64,000 nt of DNA. Source: Amyloporia xantha (lineage: Eukaryota > Basidiomycota > Agaricomycetes > Polyporales > Adustoporiaceae). This document shows, one piece after another, positions 20,329 through 32,600 of the stretch. Location of the stretch: the NCBI GenBank assembly GCA_036971615.1, contig JAYKKR010000010.1:1240001-1304000 (forward strand), read 5' to 3'. Under the pieces are notes generated by a model. That model did no database searches, was not told the origin of the DNA, and saw only the letters and a program-made list of their open reading frames with translations. How positions within the stretch are numbered: the first letter of the stretch is position 1; every line of letters starts with the position of its first letter. The position numbers were made by a program, and so were the translations under genes.

Positions 20329-23115
20329 TCAATGCATATGGCCATCGGAAGCTAACCTCGAGCTATCACTCTGCGGTGTTCGAAGAGGCGGCTCATTTGC
20401 TGGGGTGACACTTGCATTACCACGAATACCAGGGGACTGGGGAGTAGGAGGGGGTCGTGGTCCTCTCACTACGCCTGTACCACCTGAAACACCTAGCAAG
20501 CCTCTTCCACGTCCTACGCCATACGGACTCGCCACTGGCAAAGGAGAAACAGGAAGCATAGGCGTAATGGGCATAGGAGGTGTAGCTTCCCTCGACGATA
20601 GGGTCACCCGTGCTAAGGGAGGCACTACAATGGACATACGGGACTTCTGGGATTTCACACTACGCCTGTCTTGTTTGTTGTTCTTCCAGGATTGGCCGAA
20701 TGTCTGCCGTTTACTTCTGACGTGTCCAAAGATGCCCACCGAAAGGCCAGGATCAGCATCCGATGGCCCTTCAGCGACAGTAGGGAGCTCCTCCCTAGCC
20801 TGGGTACGGGTGGATGTGTAGGATTGGCGCGACAGGAAACGCCACGACCCGCGGCTTGAATCTCCGGGAGATAACATGCCCTGATTGCAATCATCAGACG
20901 GTGTCTCGACAGACTGCGGGTGCTTCAGATACGTATATGCTGAAGATGTAGATAGCGAATTGTGGAATGCAGAGCCTGGTGTCACTGCGGAACCGAGCGA
21001 GGGGGAATATGGAATGCATGAATGGGCCGTCGAATCTGGCGACCAAAGTCTCGACGACTTCCGATTCTTACGAGGCGTGTGGGGAGTCACTCGTATGATA
21101 TCGGATCCGAGGACGGACGACCGCGACCTATGGGACTCGACTGGTGCTTCTGTGTCCTCATTGTGAATCACCACAAATACTTGCGGCCTTTCGCGGGGTT
21201 GTCGCACAACAGGACCGGTCTGTAGGGCATCGGACTCTTCCTCAAGACGCCTGATATATTCCACCTGAAAGGGCAAAATCTTCCGTGTCTGTGATCCCCG
21301 CTTCTGTGCTGTGCCTTCGAGATTAGGAGGAGCACTGTGTGGGGGAGGTGGAACGTCAGAATCCATAGGGACCTCCTCCACGTTGTCACTTGTTATATGT
21401 AGAACCATGTCACGATCAGGATTGGAAAATGCCTGCGCGTGACGGCTGTTAACTCCAGAGGTTCTGGGTTCGTCGGCTCTAGGCTCGAGAGGGGAATCCA
21501 GGAAATGGAGGAGGAAGGGACTCGGCGTTAACAAGGAGTTGTATGACGTCCTCTGAATATTGTTCAAGGAGCTCTCGTCGTGTTTACGTTCAAAATATTT
21601 GCCACCTCTCACATGTGAAATCACTTGTTTCCGGTCGACGTAGTTGAAGACGACTATCGAGCGAAGACCTGTCAGTACTCTGCGGAAAGCATCAAAAATC
21701 ATCATTACCTATGACGAGTAGAGCTCCTAAACTAAATGGAATGTTTTGCACAAGCGTGTTGACCCATATTGCACCCGGGACAACGGTGCAGATATCAAGA
21801 ACTAGAAGACTGACCGCTCTTGCGACGTCGACATTCAGCAGACTAGTGAGGATAGTGCGCAGAGGTGAAGAACGATCGACACGCAGCGAGGCAAGCCGAC
21901 CGGCGGCATATATTTCCAGTGTCATGAGGGTAGACGACAGAGAAAGGGATAAAGGGTGGATAGCTGGAATCTGAAGGTTCACAGGACGTATGAAAGATGA
22001 GAGACAGCAGACGTACATCTTCTTGTAACATATAGAAATCCCGAAGGCCCCTACGACACTGATATGGTCATCGTCACAGGATGCACAACATAGATAAAGA
22101 TGATGATGCATACCTGGTTGTTCCAGTTCCAGTAGCATTTAGGGCGAAGACAAGGCCTGCCGAAAAGAAATCAGTCATCAATCCCAAAATAGTTGTCGCC
22201 ACAGAATACCTAGTACGCTTAACAGAGCAACCCAGAAAATATAGATTTCCCAAGATTTCGCACCAAGTCTTCTCAACTTACAGCTGAGCAGCAGCAGACC
22301 CGCAATGCGAGCAGATTGCGCTGCCATGCTGCTCCATGCAACAACGAATGCTACAACGGGACGAATGAGTACAAATATGGTGACACCAACCATATCCGTC
22401 GGCCACTCACCACAAGCGATGGAATCACCATTCGGGGACCCAAGATCAAGCAACGAAGAAAATTCCGCGAGAGCAGCAAAGGCGAAGCATAGGTTCAGGA
22501 TGAACACAAATGCACTGTCATTAATGTCCCGTCGGGACATTGGCACGTTATCTGCCCTACCGCTCTCATCAGCCTTCTCCGGGGATGCAGAGGACTCTAC
22601 GTCTCCTGTACTCCTTTGGAGTCGCCTGGATCTTAGAGCAAGGCCGAGTCGGCGCAGTGCATCACGGAGGAGGGTGCAGCACACGAGATAGTATGTGCTG
22701 ATCAAGAATACCCAACCAAGGAAAAATGCAGCAATTACACGGCTACAAGGAAGACATGCGATCAAACGGACTTCAACGCCAAATCGCAAAGTTTCAAATC
22801 GCTCACAAATCAGGATGCACGTAGAACTCCTGAACGGACAGATTTTGCGGGTCCTGAACAGCGACCTGCCCGCTAACGGTCGCGCCGGACATGAGATTAA
22901 CCAAAGGGCGTTCCGAATATAGGTCAGGACCAGCCTGTTAATTGAAAGTCGAACAGGAAAGAAAACAGACCAGCTGGCTACGAGAATGAGAGGTCCAGCT
23001 CTGGAGGTTGCACAGCGTTGATGGCGGCCTCCACCTGAGGTCGTGGACCTATAGACAGGCGCTTCTCAGTGACTAGTGGAACACAGCGATGTAACCAGCA
23101 ACGAAAGCAGTGCAT
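20329..23115 (-). CDS. multi-pass membrane protein with long disordered cytoplasmic tail (unassigned)
   Basis: I do not recognise a named family. The likely start is ATG 23115 (MHCFRCWLHRCV), with the next exons encoding PQVEAAINAVQPPELDLSFS and LVNLMSGATVSGQVAVQDPQ, NLSVQEFYVHPDF. Hydrophobic segments follow: VIAAFFLGWVFLISTYYLVC, AFVFILNLCFAFAALAEF, VTIFVLIRPVVAFVVAW, then segments around 22180, LSLSSTLMTLEIY, AVSLLVLDICTVVPGAIW and IPFSLGALLVI, making roughly seven spans. The exon pattern at 22150-22260 is unclear. The last exon (21680-20329) encodes about 430 polar, Ser/Pro-rich residues with short motifs such as LPPLARVTLSS-like VPPLARVTLSSREATPP. It suggests a fungal plasma- or endomembrane protein; function unknown. 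Confidence 0.7.
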
Positions 23116-23604
23116 TTTTGAACGCAACAGATGGCGGCTCTGCGTGACGTTCTGGCCAACCTGTAGCTGCCCGTCAAATATGTAATAAAATGCCGCGTCA
23201 CTTCGCGTTTCGGCGCAGGTCTGAATCGGTTCCGAATGGGCGATATTGTAGCAATGATATCGATAAAACTACACATGTAGGCAGCGGTGACTCCGATAAG
23301 TTTATATGAAAGAGCGAAAAGGACAAATAAAAGGACAAACGTCCTGTGCATAGCACTCAGGATAATCACAATGGGTTATGCTCGGTGTTCATTCAACCAT
23401 GACATTTGCTAAATTGCCAGAGTTTCAAAATTGGGTCGAGTTCAAGGATCACGTGATTATCACGTGCACGCAAGTTTACAGGGTCTCTCGCGCTTCTACG
23501 CGACTTAAGCCACACCCGCCTCTGGCTCACGTACCTGCTATATCTGCGCTCTGTATTTCACTCTTTGGGAATAGACTTGCGCGGTATATGCGCCCACCGC
23601 CAAC
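23116..23604. promoter_or_regulatory. divergent promoter, membrane protein / TRA1, with paired E-boxes
   Basis: A 489-bp intergenic region. ATCACGTGAT (23448-23457) is a 10-bp palindrome, and a second ATCACGTG follows at 23459-23466, exactly 11 bp on. The pair lies about 140-155 bp upstream of the TRA1 start. No gene is seen. Confidence 0.5.
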
Positions 23605-26600
23605 ATGGATAATGTGCCGCAGCTTACCACAGCCGAAGACCTGGAGAAACGTGCTGCACGGGTGGCTGATCCCGGAATAGGTCAGTGCGAGTTCCATACG
23701 ATCAGTCCTTTCGCCTTACGGTTTGTTCCAATAGATTTGAAGACAAAATACAATGTTGCTTGCGAATTGCGAGAGATGATAGACATTGTCAGAGAGGCCG
23801 AATCAGCTCGTGTCATCCCACATATGGTCCCGGTCTTGCTGGAAATCCTCAGGTCGGGCGATGCTGCCTTTCAAAGAGACAGCATCGAGTACCAGTTCCG
23901 CCGCTGCCTCCTTGATATTCTTCATCGAATCCCTTCCAATGAGAGCGTTCGCCCTCAGGCGCTCACGCTCATGCACGGCATGCTATATCTCTTACGCCAC
24001 GACAACGAGGAGAACGGCATAACATGCTGCAAGAGTATTGTTGATCTATTGCGCACATACAAGTCTTTGAATGATGAGCTACTGAGCGAGTTCATAAGTA
24101 TCTTGACAGAATTATTGCAAAATATGAAGGGTCTAGTGGACGAAACTCTTGCCGAAGAATCCGCTCCTGTGGATCCAAATATCGTGCTCCCTGCACGCCG
24201 TAGCTTCAAGGTTCTAGCGGAAGTTGCTCTGCTCGTTGTTTCGCTCATACAATTAAATCGTTCTTCGGTCACACCGGCGATGGGACCTGTATTGCCGCTG
24301 ACTCTCAGTGCCGTTACAATGGAGGCCCCCGCTCAAAAGAATGCCAGGGAGAATTTCGAGGCCATGGGTGGTGTGTGGAGCGGGATGGCACCCAGTATCA
24401 AAAACCCTACGGCTTACGCCGATTTCATTACCGCTCAGATCAAATTAGTCTCCTGCCTGGCATATCTTCTTCGAGGCGTCGGAGAACAGTTTGAGTCCGA
24501 TGGCGAAACTCTTATACTCACCGTCGTGAGACTCCTGCAGGACTGCCCAGCCACGGCTGTCAGCGCGAGACGGGTATGGTCGATTCTTTGGACGGGAATC
24601 CGTTTGCTCACGTGTAGACTTCGTAGGACCTCATTGTCGTATTCAGGCACCTTTTGGGCACACCCATGAGGCGGGCATTGTTACCCTACATAGACAAACT
24701 CACTGATGAGCGAGTGCTTCTTGGAACGGGGTTGGGAGGCAGAGAAGCTATACGGTCAGCTCACGCTCTTTACCGATCGAGGGTTTTTGCTAACAGTCGA
24801 ACCCTTTGTCACACAGCCATGCAGCATTCACTTGTTTTTTTGAGCTTCTTCATCATCTGCGAAGCGAAATGTCGGCTGCGCAGCTCACCCGCATCTGCCA
24901 TGTCTACCTTCGACATCTCCACGACCCGCGTCTGCACACCCAGATGCATATTCTATCGGCCAAGACAACGTTCAACCTCGTGGAATGCTTGATCGCAAAG
25001 GATACTCATCAAAACGCTGCCCGCACACTCAGAACTCTTTTGGATGCGGCTGTTGATAAAGCTGAATCTCTAGCTAACACACATGCGGAGCTGTCCAGTA
25101 AGATAGAAAAGGCCAAGAAGGGCGAGCAAGAGATGGTCGAGATTGCCATTATTGAACGGTCGAGACCGATTGGCGGAGCTACATTCGCGATCGACAAACC
25201 AGAGGATGTTCTCAGCGGTGCGTTCCTCTTGTACGGTCGTGTATCAACGCAATGTTGATTCGGTTAATTTCAGGTTATCGCGAACTTGTTCGCACCCTCT
25301 TGCAAGGTATTCGGGCCACTCTCAGTGGGTTAAAGAAGTGCGACGCTCAGGTGCCCGATGGTACTGTCATCGCTCGCCTCTTCCAGAGCGCTGTGCGTTG
25401 TATTGCACTGTTCGACGGGGAACAACGTGATGCTGCTGAAGCGATGGAGCATCTAGGAAACGTTCTTCTCGAATTGAATCTTCATGTCTTCCAAGAGGTG
25501 TGGACCCAGAAAATTGACTTTTTCTTCGAATGCGCGGAGAGACGACCTGGTCTCATGAATCTTGCTCATTTTCTCTTCCTCCGAGAAGTCACTTCCCCCA
25601 CGCTTGTGGCCATTGTCCTCCGTTACTTGGTCAGCCGCCTCCCGCAGCTGGGCGAGTTCGATGATCAGACTGCTGCTGTCGCCATCCGGATGTTCAAGAT
25701 GGCATTCAGCGCAGTAGCACAGCATCCGCAGACAAACGAGCCAATTCTAGCATCGCACCTCGGAAAGCTCATCATGGACTGTTTCCCCCTCGCGGCGAAA
25801 GCGACGAAGCCCATTAATTACTTTCATCTACTAAGGTTGCTCTTCCGTGCAATTGGCGGCGGCGGAGGAAGATTCGAATTGCTTTACAAGGAAGTTTTAC
25901 CACTCTTGCCTGAGATGCTTGACTGCCTCAGCCGCCAACTTCTTGCATCCGACGGCCTAAGTCGCGACATGATCGTCGAACTATGCCTTACCGTCCCTCT
26001 TCGATTGACACATCTCCTCCCGCACCTTTCATATCTGATGCAGCCGCTGGTGTTAGCATTGAGGGGAAATCCTGAATTGGTTTCCCAAGGTCTTCGCACG
26101 CTTGAGCTGTGCATCGATAATCTCACTCCGGATTTCTTGGACCCTACGCTCAATACTGTACTCAGGGAGTTGATGGAAGCATTGCATAGCCATCTTAAAC
26201 CCCTTCCCGCCAATCATCATCACGCGCATACGACAATCAGGATCTTGGGCAAGTTGGGAGGCAGAAATCGACGACTCTTAGACAAGGAGCCGGCCCTCAA
26301 ATACCACCATTATTCTGACCTCACGAAGTCGCGTTTCTCCTTCGGAGGCGTGATTCAGCCAATCGAACTCGGTCCAGTCTCTGTCCTGGCGTCGAGCGCC
26401 TTGGTATCGGCCAAAGGTGGTTCCTATCGCGTGTACGCGTATGATTATATGGAGACTTGTTTGACACTCCTCTTGCACGAGGTGCGGGCTCTCTAACAAA
26501 TGAAGAGACATTCAACTGATACATCCGTTCATCCGTAGGGTATCAGAGGTCGCGATCGTGAAGATGTCTTCGTGCGTTGTATGGAAGGGCTCTTCGATGC

Positions 26601-29600
26601 CGTCCACGTCCCGGAAGTACAAGACAGGGCAGAGAAGAGCGTTCGAGATGTCACTCGTTTTGTCTTCTCCTCCGAGGTTCGCAGGGCTATCTCGAAAGAC
26701 ACAGTCGCTCGCAGGTTTCCAAGTCAACTCCTCATTTGCTACCTGGATGCTTTGCCTCGGGGACTGGCCCGTGACAATGCGGCGGAAGCCAAGAAGGTCC
26801 AGGAAATTGTTTTTGCTCTCATCAACGAGTTAGTCGACATGGCGAATACATCCGAAGTCACTTCTCAAGACGTCATCCCCACTCTCAACCAAATTGCAGG
26901 CCGATTTACCTCGCTTTGTCTTGATGATGCTTGGATACGTAAAAGTGCGGGTTGCAACGGTATTGGCATGATGACCCAAATTCCCGGTCTCGGAGTCAAG
27001 TGGGTGAACGATCGTGAGATCGACCTCGTGAGGACGATGTTGATCGTCCTCAAAGACATGCCCTACGACCTGCCTCGAGATGTCGATGATGTGACCGACG
27101 TCTTAACCCGTATTGTGCGAGTGGGAAACTCAGATCTACGCTCACTAGAGGATGAAACACCCTCTCGGCGGAACAAATTCATTCACCTCATTGGTATCTT
27201 GTTTGCGGAGCTGGCAAGCTCCAGCGCAATTGTGCGGAAGTCTGCTCAAAGATGCATCGAGTTGCTAGCAGAGCTTACCGGCAAGACTCCGGTGGAACTC
27301 TTGATGCCACATCGAGATCGAATGCTGACAGGTCTCTACACGAAACCGTTGAGGGCTCTTCCATTCTCCATTCAAATAGGAATGATCGAGGCTCTTCGGT
27401 TCTGTATCAGTCTCGACCCACCTCTTCCGGAGCACAATGAGGAATTGCTGCGACTGCTCCACGAAACCCTCGCCCTCGCTGACGCAGATGACATGGCTCT
27501 GATAACGCGTACTAATCCTCGTCAATCGAGTCTCGAGATAATCAAGCTACGCGTCGCATGCATCAAGCTATTGACAGCATCTATGCCTGTGACTGACTTC
27601 TTCTCAAAGCAGCCTCAAACGCGCCAGAAGTAAGTACGAGATGCTATACTTGTATCATCTTAGCTAACTCCCTTGGCAACAGAGTCACAGGGGTATATTT
27701 CAAGTCGCTCTATTCTCCAATTCCAGAGGTGAAGGAAGTTGCCCACGAAGGTCTTCGTATGGTCCTTACCCACCAAAGTCGGCTGCCGAAGGAGCTTTTG
27801 CAGACCGGCCTTCGCCCTATCTTGATGAACCTAGCAGATCCCAAACGGCTCTCCATCCCAGGCTTGGAAGGCCTGGCTAGGCTATTGGAACTCCTAACGA
27901 ACTACTTCAAGGTCGAGATCGGACATAAACTCCTCGATCATTTTCGCGTCGTCGCTGATCCTCAGATGCTTCAAGCGTCATCCAGACTGCCCTTGTCAGA
28001 GAACGAAGGCATCACGAAACTCGTTCGATTGGCTAATATCTTCCATCTCCTTCCTTCTGCTGCCAACATATTTTTGGAAAACCTCGTCAATGCTATTGTC
28101 CAGACAGAGGCGCAAATGCATTTCTCGGGTCAAAGTCCATTTTCCGAACCTCTCGCAAAGTACTTGAATCGATACCCTATTGAGGCTGTGGATTTCTTCA
28201 TGCGGCATCTTCACTTCCCCAGACACGTTCGCACTTTGAGAAGTATTCTGCAGGCGCAGCTGGCGCCCAATCTATTGCGCGAATTAGTTTCTCGAACATC
28301 GACCCTCGTAACTTGCTTTGAAGGCCGAGACCCTAGTCTTATACTTCCGGCCCTGTTGTTATGTTGTGACCTCGCCGACCTTATTCCTGACTGGTTGAAC
28401 GGGAATCCGCGCGTGATGGAAGCAATGCTCACTCTTTGGAGAGTTGAGCCCTCATCCTTGGAACAGTCCGGCGTTCCCCTTGGAGATATCACCCAGAGGT
28501 ACACTTTGTTCGTCGATATCATCATGAAAGCCTTGCAACAGACACCGCGAATTGACCTACTGTTTGACCTGGTTCTCATTTTTTCGCGCGATCTTCCCAT
28601 GGATCTCGTCCATGTATCGCAATTTTTGTATCGGCATGTCGCTTTTAGCAGTGATCTCATCTTCCGTCGCAATATGCTTACACGCTTCCTCATCTGGTTC
28701 CAAGATCGGTCCATTCCTTGGTCACACAGGACTCACTTCATTCGATTTGTTGTCACCCCAACCGTCCTTGTGCATTCCTTGTCGTCCACGAAGCTGGGGC
28801 TCATAGATACGAGCATTGTGAACAAACTTCACGCACACGTTTGGCAACCCATGAACGACGACATTGCGTTCTCTGATGCGGACGACATGTTCAAGATCGA
28901 ACTGCTACATCTGACAACAGTCATGGTACATAAATATCCCGAGTTCCTGCAAGATGTCAAGAAGGATATCATCAGATGCGCATGGCACTACATTACCAGC
29001 GACGACACAGTTGTGAAACAGACTGCGTATCTACTCGCTGCAAGATTTTTTGAAGCTTTCGAGGGCCCTCAAAAATTCCACTTGCGCGTATGGACTGGCC
29101 TTTTGAAACCACCACACGCAGAAGGAAAGACACTGACCCGCCAAGCGTTAGATATAATAGCTCCGGTGCTGCTGCGTTCTCAGTCTAATGACGCTGGCTA
29201 CCCGCAATGGGCCAAAACCACGCGGCGACTTTTGGCGGAGGAGGGTACTGGCTGGCAACAAATAGGCATGATCTATCAGTTGATTGTCCGTCAGGCATCA
29301 CTTTTCTATCCTGTTCGGGCCCTCTTCATACCGCATATCGTGAACTATGTCCCTAAACTAGGGCTTACGCCTACTGCCTCAAGCGAGTCGCGATTGCTGT
29401 CCATTGAGATATTGCAGGTGATCTTCGATTGGGAGAACCAGGCTGCATTGTCACAGGAGGATCGTCCTTCAGATCACATCTCTTCAGCCGGCACATCGTC
29501 AACTACTCAGTGGGTCACACCATTGCCTTTCCGTGAAAGCATGGTCAGCTATTTGGTGCGTCTCGCGAGCGCGGCACAGGACCCTCAAGGGCGCAAAGAT

Positions 29601-32600
29601 TTAGTAGGTCGCGCACTTTCTCTGCTTCGACTGATGGTGGGGCCGACTGGCTGGAGCGACGTTACCTTCAAATTACATTACTTCTCTCGTGCGCTTGAAC
29701 AGGTACGCACCACTACTATATGAAACAAACTGAAAGGGCTTAAACAATTATCCTTAGAACGAACTAAAGGGCGACCCTACTCTTCTAAGTCAAGCGTATA
29801 GTGCCGCGAAAGTCTTGCAAGTCATATCGGCCGATAAAAATGACACTTGGTATGGCTCCAATGCTATGATCCTGACGACGCTAGTGAGAAAGGGCATGGT
29901 CAGTGAGGACACTAACCTGCAAGACGCTCTGCTCCCTGTTTTCGATCGCTTGCTCCGTCTGTTCCCCCTGCCGAAGGAAGATGAGGACCAACAGACCGAA
30001 GTCTCCGATTTCCACGCTTTCATGTATAATTCCGTCAGCGAGAATCTACGAAATGCTGATGAACTGCGAAACAATAGTTGGACAATTCTGCGGGGAAGTT
30101 TACTCATGCTCAAGTCAATTGTACACGTCACACCGGAACGCATCGACCCTTTCAGCATACATTTGATGAAACTCCTTGGACGATTAACGAAGGATCATAT
30201 CCAATCATCTCCATCTACAGCTGGTTTCGATGCGACTGTTCCGCCTTGTCACCACCATCCTGGAGATTTCTCAAATTGCCGTTGTTTATCTTGGTGAGCA
30301 GAGGAAGGTCCTGCTCGGTGCTCTGGTCGCCTTGGTCGAGAAGTCAAAAAGTGGAGGATTGTGTCGATACATGCTCGATATATCCCGTGATTGGGCCATG
30401 AACAAGCGCGATCCGTACCCTACTATGAAGGAAAAGGCTACATTACTGCAGAAGATGGCCTCTTTCGAGATGCGTGGAGAGCGTGCAGAATCTCTCTTCC
30501 ACAGCTACCTGGAACTTGTGTACGACATCTACACAGACCCCACTCTACGCCGGACGGAGCTGACCATGAGATTGGAACAACCATTCCTACTAGGCTGTCG
30601 TGCTGCGGATCCCGCGCTGCGAGATCGTTTTCTCGATCTTATGGATGTAAGCATACCTCGCTCACTTTTCAATCGGCTCACGTACATCCTCGGTGTACAA
30701 AGTTGGGAAGCGTTGTCTGATCATAATTGGCTATTCGTGGCGTTACATCTACTTCTTGGATCAGTCGATATGGATTCTGCGATACTCCCTGATCGCAAAG
30801 GTTCTTTGGAATCTTCATTCAGTGATCCACCTCTGAGCTTGGGCCACGCCTCTACGTTAATTCGCCCCATGCAACGCCTCTCCATTCTCGATCCGCAGGC
30901 GCTTCATGACACTTGGGTCTCCACCTTCCCCGCGGCTTGGGCTTGTCTCTCTCGGCGGGAACAAATCGACGTTACTCATCACATGATTGTGTTGCTCAGC
31001 AAGGAGTACCACATCAGACAAGCTGAGATGCGACCGAATGTCATCCAGACTCTTTTGACCGGCGTTCAGGCGTGTTCGCCACCGATGAGTCTCCCTCCAC
31101 ATCTTGTAAAATACCTCGCGAAGACATTTGGTGCCTGGCATGTGGCAGCAGAGATCTTAGAGTCATCACTGCTCCAGGTGCGCGACGACGAGGCCGTTGT
31201 CCGTGATACCATTTACGATTCACTTTCGGAAATATATGCGGAATTGGCCGAAGACGACATGTTTTACGGCCTATGGCGTCGTAGGTCTATGTTTGTGGAG
31301 ACAAACGTGGCCATCGCATTCGAGCAATGTGGTTTGTGGGAGCAAGCGTACACCACGTATGAGAACGCTCAGAGTCGCACACGGACGGGTGGTCTGCCTT
31401 TCTCAGAAGCAGAGTTTTGCTTATGGGAAGATCACTGGATGTTGGCAGCCGAGAAGCTTCAGCAGTGGGAACCTCTGCATGATTTCGCTATGGCCGAAGG
31501 TAATCACGAGCTTGTGCTCGAGAGCGCGTGGCGGATCAAGGATTGGGCACAAGAAATAGTACAGTTGCAAGACGAGATCACGAAACTGCCTGACGTGGCA
31601 ACTCCGCGTCGTCGAGTTTTTGAAGCGTTCATGGCCTTGTTGAAGCTACCGGCTGCATTGGACAAGAATACAGATTTCACGAGGATTTTGGAAGATGCGA
31701 TGCAGCTCTCCCTCCACAAATGGAACAGTCTACCGCCGAACCTTTCTACGGCCCATATACCATTGTTGCAGCATTTCCAACAATTCGTTGAACTCCAAGA
31801 GGCCGTTCAAATATTCGGTTCACTTACCACGACGACTACGCACAATCTCGAGAAGAAGTCTTCAGACCTGAAAATGGTCCTGCAAGCTTGGCGGGAACGT
31901 CTGCCTAATGTTTGTGACGATATCAGCATCTGGAGTGATTTAGTTGCGTGGCGTCAGAACGTTTTCAACGCTATCAACAACTCTTATATACCTCTGATCA
32001 CTGGTCCTAACCAGCCTGGTGGGGCTGCGAGCGGCAGCTCTCCTACCTTTGGGTATCGCGGGTACCATGAGACGGCTTGGATCATCAATCGGTTCGCTCA
32101 CGTCGCACGCAAACATGATCTACTAGATGCATGCTTCACTTCATTGAACAAGATCTACACTCTCCCCAACATCGAGATATCGGAGGCTTTCTTGAAACTC
32201 AGAGAGCAGGCGCGTTGTCACTATCAAAAACCTGGGGATCTGCAAGCTGGGCTGGAAGTTATCAACAATACAAACCTGATATACTTCTCCAATTCACAGA
32301 AGGCTGAATTTTATACTCTGAAGGGCATGTTCCATGCGAAATTTGGTCGCAACGACGAGGCTTACCAAGCATTCGGGCAAGCTGTTCAACTCGACATCGT
32401 ACAAGCTAAGGCATGGGCTGCATGGGGCAAGTTTAACGACCACATGTTCAAGGAAGTTCCAACCGATATGTCGTATGCAGCAAACGCCGTGAGCTGCTAT
32501 CTACAAGCTGCAGGACTGTATAAAAATCGGAAGAGTCGTCCTCTTCTGGTTCGCGTCTTGTGGTTATTAAGCGTCGACGACGCAACGTACTCAATCTCTC

